A stretch of 7,391 nucleotides of DNA, taken from Desulfobacteraceae bacterium (lineage in GTDB: Bacteria; Desulfobacterota; Desulfobacteria; Desulfobacterales; SG8-13). Shown here one piece after another: positions 1 through 4,947 of this stretch (the first letter of the stretch is position 1; each line of letters begins with the position of its first letter). Made by a program: the position numbers and the translations under genes. The stretch lies in the NCBI GenBank assembly GCA_029287875.1, contig JARFQH010000311.1, positions 1-7,391 of the forward strand, in the 5' to 3' direction. The notes below the pieces were generated by a model that saw only the letters and a list, made by a program, of their open reading frames with translations, did not search any database and was not told where the DNA came from.

Positions 1-930
1 GACCTGGACAGCTTGCCATTCAAAGATATTTCTCGTGAAGGAAAATTTTTTATAGATAATGATCAGCTTATTACTGAATTTAAAGAAATAAGCTATTCCG
101 GCAATTATCATCTTATCAGCGCCAGGGGTTGTCCATTCCAGTGCACCTACTGTTGTGAAGCTGCATTCAAAAAACTATATTTCCCCCATAAATTCTTGCG
201 CCGCAGGACCGCGGCCCGGGTTGTTGAAGAAATTAAGCAGGCATTGGAAATTATTGATTTTCCTAAAGTCAGATTTGAGGATGAGGTTTTTTCACTCGAT
301 CTGACCTGGCTTGAAGAGTTTCGCACTTTGTACAAAAAAGATGTAGGCCTTCCCTTTGTCTGCTACCTCTTCCCGATGAGCGGTCTGAAGGAGCGAATCC
401 CGGTGTTGAAAGATGCCGGTCTGGTTTCCACGGTTCTGGCCTTGCAGTCCGGCAGTGAGATGATAAATAAAGAGGTATTCAAAAGAAAGTTTAACCGGGA
501 TGTATATCTGGAAAGTGCGGAGCTGCTCCATGCAGAGGGGATCACAATCTATACCGACGTGATCACCTATAATCCGTTTGAAACTGAACAGGACTTGCAA
601 AAAACCCTTGATGTGCTGGCAGACCTTCCAAAACCATTCAATTTGGACGTCAATAAACTCTATATCCTCAAAGGGACTGAGATTGACACGATAGCCCGGG
701 AACAAAAGCCAGTTGTTCAGGTTCCTGAACAGGTTTTCGATTTGTATGCCCGGTTGTTTTTCCTGACCAGGTGGAGCAGCATTGGTGCTGCCTTGGCCAA
801 GTTGATAAGCAGGGGTTCGCTTTTTAAAAGAAACCGTAGCTTTGGTTTTCTTATAAATCCGTACTTTTTTAATCTTCCTTTCAGGCTGATTAACAAAATA
901 GCACGGGTAACAGGACGGCAAAAAGGCTGA
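1..930 (+). CDS. Radical SAM protein, probably B12-binding class (5' partial)
   Basis: The frame is open from the first base, so the gene starts upstream; the TTG at 13 has no ribosome binding site and lies inside a conserved-looking D-L-D-S-L-P-F segment that in cobalamin-binding radical SAM proteins links the B12 domain to the radical SAM core. Counting from base 1, the cluster motif C-x3-C-x2-C is at Cys44, Cys48 and Cys51; these would bind a [4Fe-4S] cluster that cleaves S-adenosylmethionine. Further family-like elements are the L-Q-S-G-S-E stretch near residue 150 and the Y-N-P-F-E-T stretch near 195. The C-terminal tail (about 275-309) is basic and aromatic. About 309 residues are visible. 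The substrate cannot be told from sequence; many relatives modify lipids, glycans or other natural products. The DNA is clearly more AT-rich than the genes downstream, which may mean a different origin. The radical SAM fold is well supported; the B12 domain is inferred. Confidence 0.85.
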   Translation, partial: DLDSLPFKDISREGKFFIDNDQLITEFKEISYSGNYHLISARGCPFQCTYCCEAAFKKLYFPHKFLRRRTAARVVEEIKQALEIIDFPKVRFEDEVFSLDLTWLEEFRTLYKKDVGLPFVCYLFPMSGLKERIPVLKDAGLVSTVLALQSGSEMINKEVFKRKFNRDVYLESAELLHAEGITIYTDVITYNPFETEQDLQKTLDVLADLPKPFNLDVNKLYILKGTEIDTIAREQKPVVQVPEQVFDLYARLFFLTRWSSIGAALAKLISRGSLFKRNRSFGFLINPYFFNLPFRLINKIARVTGRQKG

Positions 931-990
931 AAAAAAGGCGTAAGCATACTGGGGCCCTAACTGCAGACATTCTTTTGGCGGTAAATTTTG

Positions 991-997
991 AAGGAGG
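991..997 (+). other. Orphan Shine-Dalgarno-like sequence
   Basis: AAGGAGG is a near-perfect ribosome binding sequence, but no ATG, GTG or TTG follows within the usual 5-12 bases. The next ATG is at 1071. It may be chance, or the leftover start of a gene disrupted by the hairpin-bearing sequence just downstream. Confidence 0.3.
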
Positions 998-1029
998 CTT
1001 CACTATTTTTTCGGTACTGTCAAACTTCG

Positions 1030-1053
1030 GGAGTCCCCCGGCAGAGCCGGGGG
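1030..1053. repeat. REP-like GC-rich hairpin
   Basis: A perfect 8-bp stem (1035-1042 paired with 1046-1053, CCCCCGGC against GCCGGGGG) closes on an AGA loop and is preceded by GGAG at 1030-1033. A GTAG or GGAG tetranucleotide before a short GC-rich palindrome is the known layout of REP elements mobilised by RAYT transposases. No T-run follows (the next bases are G-rich, then TATTAAAC), so it is a poor intrinsic terminator. Only one copy is in the window, so repeat status is inferred. Confidence 0.45.
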
Positions 1054-1119
1054 GGGTATTAAACGAAATTATGAAAAAATTTGTCTCCCCTAATCGATTC
1101 GACCCACAGGGGCAGCGTC

Positions 1120-1872
1120 TTGATTGAAAACCGCCGCAACGGTGTTGCCTGCCTGCAATTTCCGAATCTAAAGGATTTTTCGGAACTCCGGCACGCGGTG
1201 TTCACCCGTCGAGACGGCTGCAGCCGGACGCCGTATCGCTCTCTCAATACAAGCTTCAGCGTCGGTGACGCGCCGGATCGGGTTGACCGCAACCGCGAGA
1301 GCATCCGGCGCCGTCTCGAGGCAACGGAACTGGTGTTTGCCCGGCAGGTGCACGGTACCGATGTTGCTGTTGTGCCCGGCCCACCGGACGACCGACCACC
1401 GAAGGTAGACGCCCTGGTGGCCGCTGAACAGGGGCGCTATCTCACGATCCAGGTGGCCGACTGCCAGGCCGTTATGGTGTACGATCCGGTTCGGCGGGTG
1501 GTGGCCAACATCCATTCCGGCTGGCGCGGCAGCATCGGCAACATCATCGGCCGCACACTGCAAGAGATGACGGCTGCCTTCGGCACCGCGGCCGGTGACC
1601 TGGTCGCCGGCATCGGCCCCTCGCTGGGTCCCTGCTGCGCGGAGTTCGTGCACTACCGAAAGGAGATTCCACGGTCCTTCTGGCCGTACAAAAACGCCGA
1701 TCACCATTTCAACTTCTGGGCCATCAGTCACGACCAGTTGTGCGAGGCCGGCGTGCCGACCGAGCACATATTCGCCAGCAAGCTGTGCACCCGCTGTCAT
1801 ACCGACCGTTTTTTCTCCTACCGCGGCGAAGGCACCACCGGTCGGTTTGCGGCCGTGATCGGTCTGCGATGA
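1120..1872 (+). CDS. pgeF: Peptidoglycan editing factor PgeF (YfiH/laccase-domain family)
   Basis: The protein belongs to the YfiH/DUF152 family, described as a multicopper-oxidase-like (laccase-domain) protein and, in E. coli, as an enzyme that keeps wrongly incorporated L-serine out of peptidoglycan precursors; purine nucleoside phosphorylase or adenosine deaminase activity is reported for other members. Counting from the TTG at 1120 (250 residues, close to the family's ~245), the metal-site residues are His78 in H-G-T-D, Cys115 in V-A-D-C-Q and His132 in I-H-S-G-W-R-G, spaced almost as in E. coli YfiH. The C-terminal part carries G-I-G-P-S-L-G-P-C-C and C-T-R-C-H...F-S-Y-R. An in-frame TTG at 1081 would add 13 residues, but it has no ribosome binding site, whereas AGGGG at 1108-1112 is 7 bases before 1120. 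pyrK follows after 9 bases, suggesting cotranscription. The family call is firm; the exact start is not. Confidence 0.92.
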   Translation: MIENRRNGVACLQFPNLKDFSELRHAVFTRRDGCSRTPYRSLNTSFSVGDAPDRVDRNRESIRRRLEATELVFARQVHGTDVAVVPGPPDDRPPKVDALVAAEQGRYLTIQVADCQAVMVYDPVRRVVANIHSGWRGSIGNIIGRTLQEMTAAFGTAAGDLVAGIGPSLGPCCAEFVHYRKEIPRSFWPYKNADHHFNFWAISHDQLCEAGVPTEHIFASKLCTRCHTDRFFSYRGEGTTGRFAAVIGLR

Positions 1873-1881
1873 GGAACCGTC

Positions 1882-2736
1882 ATGTTTCAACAAAAAGCTC
1901 ACATCGCCTGGAACCAGGCGATCGCTCCGGCGATATTTAAAATCGGTTTGACGTGCCGCCATGGCTTTGCGCGGACCAAACCGGGTCAGTTTGTCATGCT
2001 GCGCATATCCGAGGGCTTGGAGCCGTTGTTGCGGCGGCCTTTTTCGGTTCACAAGCTGATCCGAAAGGACAACCGTATAGATGGCATCGAAGTGCTTTAC
2101 AAGATGGTTGGTAAAGGCACGGGCCTGCTCGCCACCCGGAAACCGGGTGAGACCCTTGACGTCCTGGGCCCCCTCGGCAGTTCTTTTGTCCTGCCGCCAT
2201 CTGCCCGCAAGGTCTTTATCGTTGCCGGCGGGATAGGAGTGGCGCCCATGGTCTTTCTGGCGCAGCATTTGGTTGAAAGCGGCCTGAGCCCTTCGAACTG
2301 CGAGGTGTTCCTCGGTGGACGAACCTGCGAGGAACTGCTGTGCACGGATGATTTCGCCGCATTGGATCTGCCGGTTCACACCACGACCGACGATGGCAGT
2401 GCCGGTGATCAATGTCTGGTGACCCATCCGGTCGATATCGCCCTTGTCGACCGCCGTCCCGACGTCGTCTTTGCCTGCGGCCCGCTGCAAATGCTCGACT
2501 GTGTCACCGGTATCGCTGCCGCGCACGGCGTCATCTGCCAGGTGTCGATCGAAACCGCGATGGCCTGCGGCATGGGTGCTTGTCTGGGATGCGCCGTCCC
2601 GTCCCGGGACACGCCGGGCCGATACTACCATGCCTGTCTGGACGGTCCGGTGTTTGATGCCGGCAGCATATGGTTATCAGGCGGCCCGGACAGCGATCGG
2701 GACAGTTTGTCTACGGGCGTGCAGCCGTTGGGATAA
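1882..2736 (+). CDS. pyrK: Dihydroorotate dehydrogenase B, electron-transfer subunit PyrK
   Basis: PyrK carries electrons from the FMN-containing PyrD subunit through a [2Fe-2S] cluster and FAD to NAD+ in the fourth step of pyrimidine synthesis, in the cytoplasm. The 284-residue protein shows the ferredoxin-reductase layout: an FAD-binding barrel with R-R-P-F-S at 51-55, a nucleotide-binding domain with G-G-I-G-V-A-P at 116-122, a C-G-P segment at 199-201, and the cluster-binding cysteines Cys229, Cys234, Cys237 and Cys252 (C-x4-C-x2-C-x14-C) preceded by S-I-E-T-A-M-A. The ATG is preceded by GAGG at 1871-1874, overlapping the pgeF stop, so the two are probably translationally coupled. Family members usually end soon after the V-F-D-A-x-x-I/V-W stretch; here about 20 Gly/Ser/Asp-rich residues follow. 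pyrD, often the next gene, is absent from this window. Related oxidoreductase subunits are possible, but the cysteine pattern favours PyrK. Confidence 0.92.
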   Translation: MFQQKAHIAWNQAIAPAIFKIGLTCRHGFARTKPGQFVMLRISEGLEPLLRRPFSVHKLIRKDNRIDGIEVLYKMVGKGTGLLATRKPGETLDVLGPLGSSFVLPPSARKVFIVAGGIGVAPMVFLAQHLVESGLSPSNCEVFLGGRTCEELLCTDDFAALDLPVHTTTDDGSAGDQCLVTHPVDIALVDRRPDVVFACGPLQMLDCVTGIAAAHGVICQVSIETAMACGMGACLGCAVPSRDTPGRYYHACLDGPVFDAGSIWLSGGPDSDRDSLSTGVQPLG

Positions 2737-2801
2737 TTCCGCAAAGTACTTTAGATTTCAAATGGTTGATAATCATAAAGGGATTATGAAAAAATCTGAA
2801 T

Positions 2802-2831
2802 TTTACATTGACTTGCCCCTGATCCTATGTT
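2802..2831 (+). promoter_or_regulatory. Candidate sigma-70 promoter for the atp cluster
   Basis: TTTACA (2802-2807) and TATGTT (2826-2831) are 18 bases apart, inside an AT-rich 161-bp gap between pyrK and atpZ, where a promoter for the ATP synthase genes is expected. An overlapping TTGACT at 2808-2813 is a better -35 match but lacks a good -10 at the right distance. The call rests on base pattern and position only. Confidence 0.35.
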
Positions 2832-2897
2832 AGGAGCTCTAACGTTTTAAAGGCGCATTCCAAGCCTTTCAGCCTATCGACGGGTTTACAAACTGCC

Positions 2898-3119
2898 ATG
2901 AAACGGGAATCCAGACGGTACTTTCGTGAGTTGGCCTTTTATGCCAGTCTGGGTTTTTCGGTTGCTTTGTCGATCGTGATCGGACTGGCGATAGGGGTCT
3001 ATCTTGACAGAGAAGTGTTTCAGACCACCCCTTGGCTGACCCTGATCGGTCTGGGGCTCGGTATTGTGGCCGCTTATCGCAACATCGGACTGGCCATCAA
3101 AAAAAGTCGAAATCTTTGA
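2898..3119 (+). CDS. atpZ: AtpZ/AtpI-type small F0 accessory membrane protein
   Basis: This 73-residue protein has a short basic start (M-K-R-E-S-R-R), a long hydrophobic segment at about 12-34 ending in G-V-Y-L-D-R, and a second at about 43-62, followed by a basic C-terminus. That two-helix layout, with the Gly-rich first helix and the Tyr-Leu-Asp turn, matches the AtpZ family (putative F0F1-ATPase subunit), whose members sit at the head of atp operons. Proposed roles are help with F0 or c-ring assembly or Mg2+/Ca2+ transport. The gene lies 30 bp before atpI and leads the atpZ-atpI-atpB-atpE cluster, which supports the call. No strong Shine-Dalgarno precedes the ATG (ACGGG at 2880-2884 is weak and far), so expression may be low. 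Confidence 0.83.
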   Translation: MKRESRRYFRELAFYASLGFSVALSIVIGLAIGVYLDREVFQTTPWLTLIGLGLGIVAAYRNIGLAIKKSRNL

Positions 3120-3149
3120 GGCATCAGCCCGAATAGAAAGAAATTGCGG

Positions 3150-3536
3150 ATGGACATACAGCAGCGAATCTTATCCTTTGTTACCCGCTCCAATTGGATT
3201 CTATTTGTGGCTGCAAGTCTGGCCGGTTTAATTCTCGCACCGCCTGCATTTGCCAGGGGAATTTTTTTCGGGGGCCTGCTGGTTACTGTGAATTTCCACC
3301 TTCTGGCCAGAACCCTTAGAAAAGCCCTCACGCCGCCTCAGCTGGCGTCACCCAATGCCGTTCTGGCCAAGTATTATATCCGCTTCATCGCGAGCGGCTT
3401 CATTATTTTTATTCTCATCGCCGGGCGCTTGGTGAACCCGGTCGGACTGGTTCTCGGTCTTTCGGTAGTGGTTGCCAGCATCATTCTGGCCACCCTGCGC
3501 GAGGCAAAAAATCTCATTTTCAAGGAGGCGGTCTAA
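3150..3536 (+). CDS. atpI: ATP synthase subunit I (AtpI family)
   Basis: This hydrophobic protein of about 128 residues has four likely membrane helices: about 15-30, 32-50, 75-95 and 98-115 from the ATG at 3150, separated by a polar stretch near 51-70. It fits the ATP-synt_I family, small membrane proteins encoded just before atpB and thought to help assemble the c ring. Primary sequence in this family is poorly conserved, so location between atpZ and atpB carries much of the weight. An in-frame TTG at 3144 would add two residues; AGAAAG at 3135-3140 is only 3 bases from that TTG but 9 from the ATG, so the ATG is preferred. The last codons contain AAGGAGG (3522-3527 and adjacent), the ribosome binding site of atpB, so translation of the two genes is probably coupled. 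Confidence 0.82.
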   Translation: MDIQQRILSFVTRSNWILFVAASLAGLILAPPAFARGIFFGGLLVTVNFHLLARTLRKALTPPQLASPNAVLAKYYIRFIASGFIIFILIAGRLVNPVGLVLGLSVVVASIILATLREAKNLIFKEAV

Positions 3537-3538
3537 GG

Positions 3539-4234
3539 ATGGAACATCCCTATCTGTTTCTCGTCAAGGTGTTCGAGTGGTTCGGTCCCGGGGCGGCGCA
3601 CTTTGCCCATGCTTACCCCTACGTCATCTACAGCTGGTTCGTCATGATTTTTTTGATCGTCTGCGCGGCGATCGCTACCAAAGGAATCGGCATGATTCCG
3701 ACCAAGGGCCAGAATTTCTTTGAAATCGTAATTTCCGGGATGGAAGAGTTCATGGTCGACATCACCGGTGAGGAGGGGCGTTGGTTTTTCCCGATCATCT
3801 GCACCCTGTTCCTCTACATCGCGGTGTGCAACCTGTGCGGCCTGATTCCGGGATTCTTCCCCCCGACTGCCAGCATCAACACGACCCTCTCCTGCGCCCT
3901 GCCGGTTTTCATCTTCACACACTACATCGGCGTCAAGTATCACGGTGCCAAATACGTCAAACATTTTCTGGGACCGGTCTGGTGGATGAGTCCCCTGATT
4001 CTCGTCATCGAACTCATCGGTCACTTCGCCCGTATCATGTCGCTTTCTTTCCGGCTTTTCGGCAACATCATGGGACACGAACTGGTTCTCATGATTCTGT
4101 TCATGCTGGCCGGTGCCTTTTTTGCGCCGCTGCCGATCATGGCCATGGGGATTTTCGTTTCATTCGTGCAGGCCTTTGTGTTCTTCCTGCTGTCGATCAT
4201 GTATTTTGCCGGTGCAATGGAACACGCACACTGA
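3539..4234 (+). CDS. atpB: F0F1 ATP synthase subunit a
   Basis: Subunit a forms the two ion half-channels beside the c ring in the cytoplasmic membrane. The 231-residue protein has several hydrophobic helices and the diagnostic S-F-R-L-F-G-N segment: Arg172 corresponds to the essential Arg210 of E. coli, Asn176 to Asn214, Glu181 to Glu219 and Gln211 (in V-Q-A-F-V-F) to Gln252. The position matching E. coli His245 is Gly204, a common variation outside enterobacteria. An upstream N-L-C-G-L-I-P-G segment (98-105) is also typical. The length is slightly shorter than the 271 residues of E. coli, with a short N-terminus, as in many non-enteric bacteria. The start is fixed by AAGGAGG 11 bases upstream, inside the end of atpI, with only 2 bases between genes. 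No F1 genes are nearby. Confidence 0.97.
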   Translation: MEHPYLFLVKVFEWFGPGAAHFAHAYPYVIYSWFVMIFLIVCAAIATKGIGMIPTKGQNFFEIVISGMEEFMVDITGEEGRWFFPIICTLFLYIAVCNLCGLIPGFFPPTASINTTLSCALPVFIFTHYIGVKYHGAKYVKHFLGPVWWMSPLILVIELIGHFARIMSLSFRLFGNIMGHELVLMILFMLAGAFFAPLPIMAMGIFVSFVQAFVFFLLSIMYFAGAMEHAH

Positions 4235-4322
4235 TCCGCGGATAAGCGGTCCATGCGACCGTTGATTGGGATAAATTGGAAGAAGCCACACAACACATTT
4301 TAACAAGGAGGTAGAGTAGAGT
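4235..4322 (+). promoter_or_regulatory. atpB-atpE spacer with strong atpE ribosome binding site
   Basis: This 88-bp spacer holds two overlapping small hairpins (CCGC 4236-4239 with GCGG 4246-4249; CGGTC 4247-4251 with GACCG 4257-4261) that cannot both form. It continues with an A/T-rich, weakly structured stretch (ATTTTAAC near 4297-4304) and then AAGGAGGT at 4305-4312, ten bases before the atpE ATG. A single-stranded A/U-rich region before a strong Shine-Dalgarno is known to boost atpE translation in E. coli; the same role here is inferred. Confidence 0.45.
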
Positions 4323-4604
4323 ATGGAAGCAAAAGCACTTGAGTTCTTCATCGCCTGTGTTACGGCAGCTGGTTTTGGGATTGCCATCGCCGCTTTCGGT
4401 TGCGGTCTTGGGCAGGGTATGGGCCTGCGGGCTGCGGTCGAGGGTGTCGCCCGCAATCCCGAATCTTCCGGTAAAGTTACGGTAACCATGCTGATCGGTC
4501 TGGCACTGATCGAATCACTGTGTATCTACGCACTGGTTGTGGCGTTGATTCTCATCTTCGCCCATCCGCAGGCAGCTTCGATCGCGGCACTTTTCGCTAA
4601 ATAA
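4323..4604 (+). CDS. atpE: F0F1 ATP synthase subunit c
   Basis: Subunit c forms the rotating ring of F0. The 93-residue protein is a two-helix hairpin: helix 1 (about 7-40) with the Gly-rich packing motif G-x-G-L-G-Q-G, a polar loop with A-R-N-P-E (43-47) that contacts F1, and helix 2 (about 52-80) with the ion-carrying Glu64. Gln31, Glu64, Ser65 and Tyr69 line up, offset by one, with the Na+ ligands Gln32, Glu65, Ser66 and Tyr70 of Ilyobacter tartaricus, but Leu66 replaces Thr67. Na+ use is thus possible but not shown; I recall the same residue set in Geobacter-type c subunits. A short tail (about 81-93) extends past the second helix. A strong ribosome binding site lies 10 bases upstream, and a hairpin terminator begins 23 bases after the stop. 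Confidence 0.97.
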   Translation: MEAKALEFFIACVTAAGFGIAIAAFGCGLGQGMGLRAAVEGVARNPESSGKVTVTMLIGLALIESLCIYALVVALILIFAHPQAASIAALFAK

Positions 4605-4627
4605 ACGTCACATTTTTATCAGGTCAT

Positions 4628-4669
4628 AAAAAAGGGGTCCGGCTGAAGTTTCAGCCGGACCCCTTTTTT
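4628..4669. terminator. Bidirectional intrinsic terminator (atpE / uvrA)
   Basis: A perfect inverted repeat: 4628-4646 pairs with 4651-4669 around an AGTT loop. The inner 13 bp are GC-rich (GGGGTCCGGCTGA) and the outer six pairs are A's on the left and T's on the right. This gives a U-run after the stem on both strands, so it can end the atp transcript from the left and uvrA read-through from the right. It lies 23 bases after the atpE stop. Confidence 0.93.
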
Positions 4670-4679
4670 ATTAACGTTC

Positions 4680-4700
4680 ATGGTCGCTTGAGGCGGCCAT
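4680..4700. other. Small hairpin downstream of the terminator
   Basis: An 8-bp stem (4680-4687 with 4693-4700, one G-T wobble) with a TTGAG loop lies between the terminator and the long inverted repeat. It has no T-run on either side. Its role is unknown; it may be part of the same structured spacer. Confidence 0.4.
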
Positions 4701-4710
4701 CACGATGCCT

Positions 4711-4944
4711 GAAAATGACGCGCCGGAGTCCGGATAATCGGTTGCGAAAAGCGGCTGACTGTCTGAGTCGCATACGGGGCCTTAGACCGGGCCCAATGCC
4801 CATACTGCATGGACGGTACGACATTGGGGAAGTCCACCCCATTCATTTGAAGAAGGGCCTGGTCCGGGCTTAGAGCCCGTTGGCGGCGAGTTTCAGCCGT
4901 CTTTCGCAACCGATTATCCGGGCGGAGGCGCCTACCTCATTTTC
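4711..4944. repeat. Long imperfect inverted repeat, possible MITE-like element or structured RNA
   Basis: The arms run from 4711-4758 and 4893-4944. From outside in: GAAAATGA (4711-4718) with TCATTTTC (4937-4944); GCGCC (4720-4724) with GGCGC (4927-4931); a perfect 20-bp pairing (4730-4749 with 4902-4921); and CGGCTGA (4752-4758) with TCAGCCG (4893-4899). The 134-base centre has its own hairpins, at 4825-4841 (5 bp, 7-base loop) and 4865-4879 (CGGGCT-TAG-AGCCCG). No open frame in it resembles a protein, and no target-site duplication is evident. The right end stops four bases before the uvrA stop codon, so it would be transcribed at the 3' end of uvrA mRNA. It may be a non-autonomous mobile element, a folded RNA or a decayed larger element; the structure is seen directly, its identity is not. 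Confidence 0.6.
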
Positions 4945-4947
4945 GGG

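Noticed and set aside
292..921. Minus-strand open frame of 209 codons opposite the radical SAM gene
   Set aside because: The plus strand has the radical SAM cysteine motif and other family elements; the minus frame shows no domain or ribosome binding site that I can recognise.
1168..2631. Minus-strand open frame of 487 codons opposite pgeF and pyrK
   Set aside because: It is a shadow of GC-rich plus-strand genes whose family motifs (metal-site His/Cys, FAD and Fe-S residues) are intact. The translation is low complexity, rich in Arg, Gly, Ala, His and Asp, with no recognisable domain.
2786..2833. Fifteen-codon frame (M-K-K-S-E-F...) before atpZ
   Set aside because: It has no ribosome binding site, overlaps the candidate promoter and resembles nothing known; too short to support.
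3533..4078. Minus-strand open frame of 181 codons opposite atpB
   Set aside because: It is an antisense shadow of a membrane protein: hydrophobic codons read backwards give a highly charged Asp/Glu/Arg-rich sequence. atpB itself is unmistakable.
4688..4873. Plus-strand open frame of 61 codons in the atpE-uvrA spacer
   Set aside because: It runs through the arms and hairpins of the long inverted repeat, lacks a ribosome binding site and has an Arg/Pro-rich composition typical of non-coding GC-rich DNA.
4711..4944. Integron attC site or CRISPR unit as explanation for the inverted repeat
   Set aside because: The arms lack the attC core-site pattern (GTTRRRY ends), the size exceeds typical attC sites, and there is no tandem direct repeat with spacers as in a CRISPR array.
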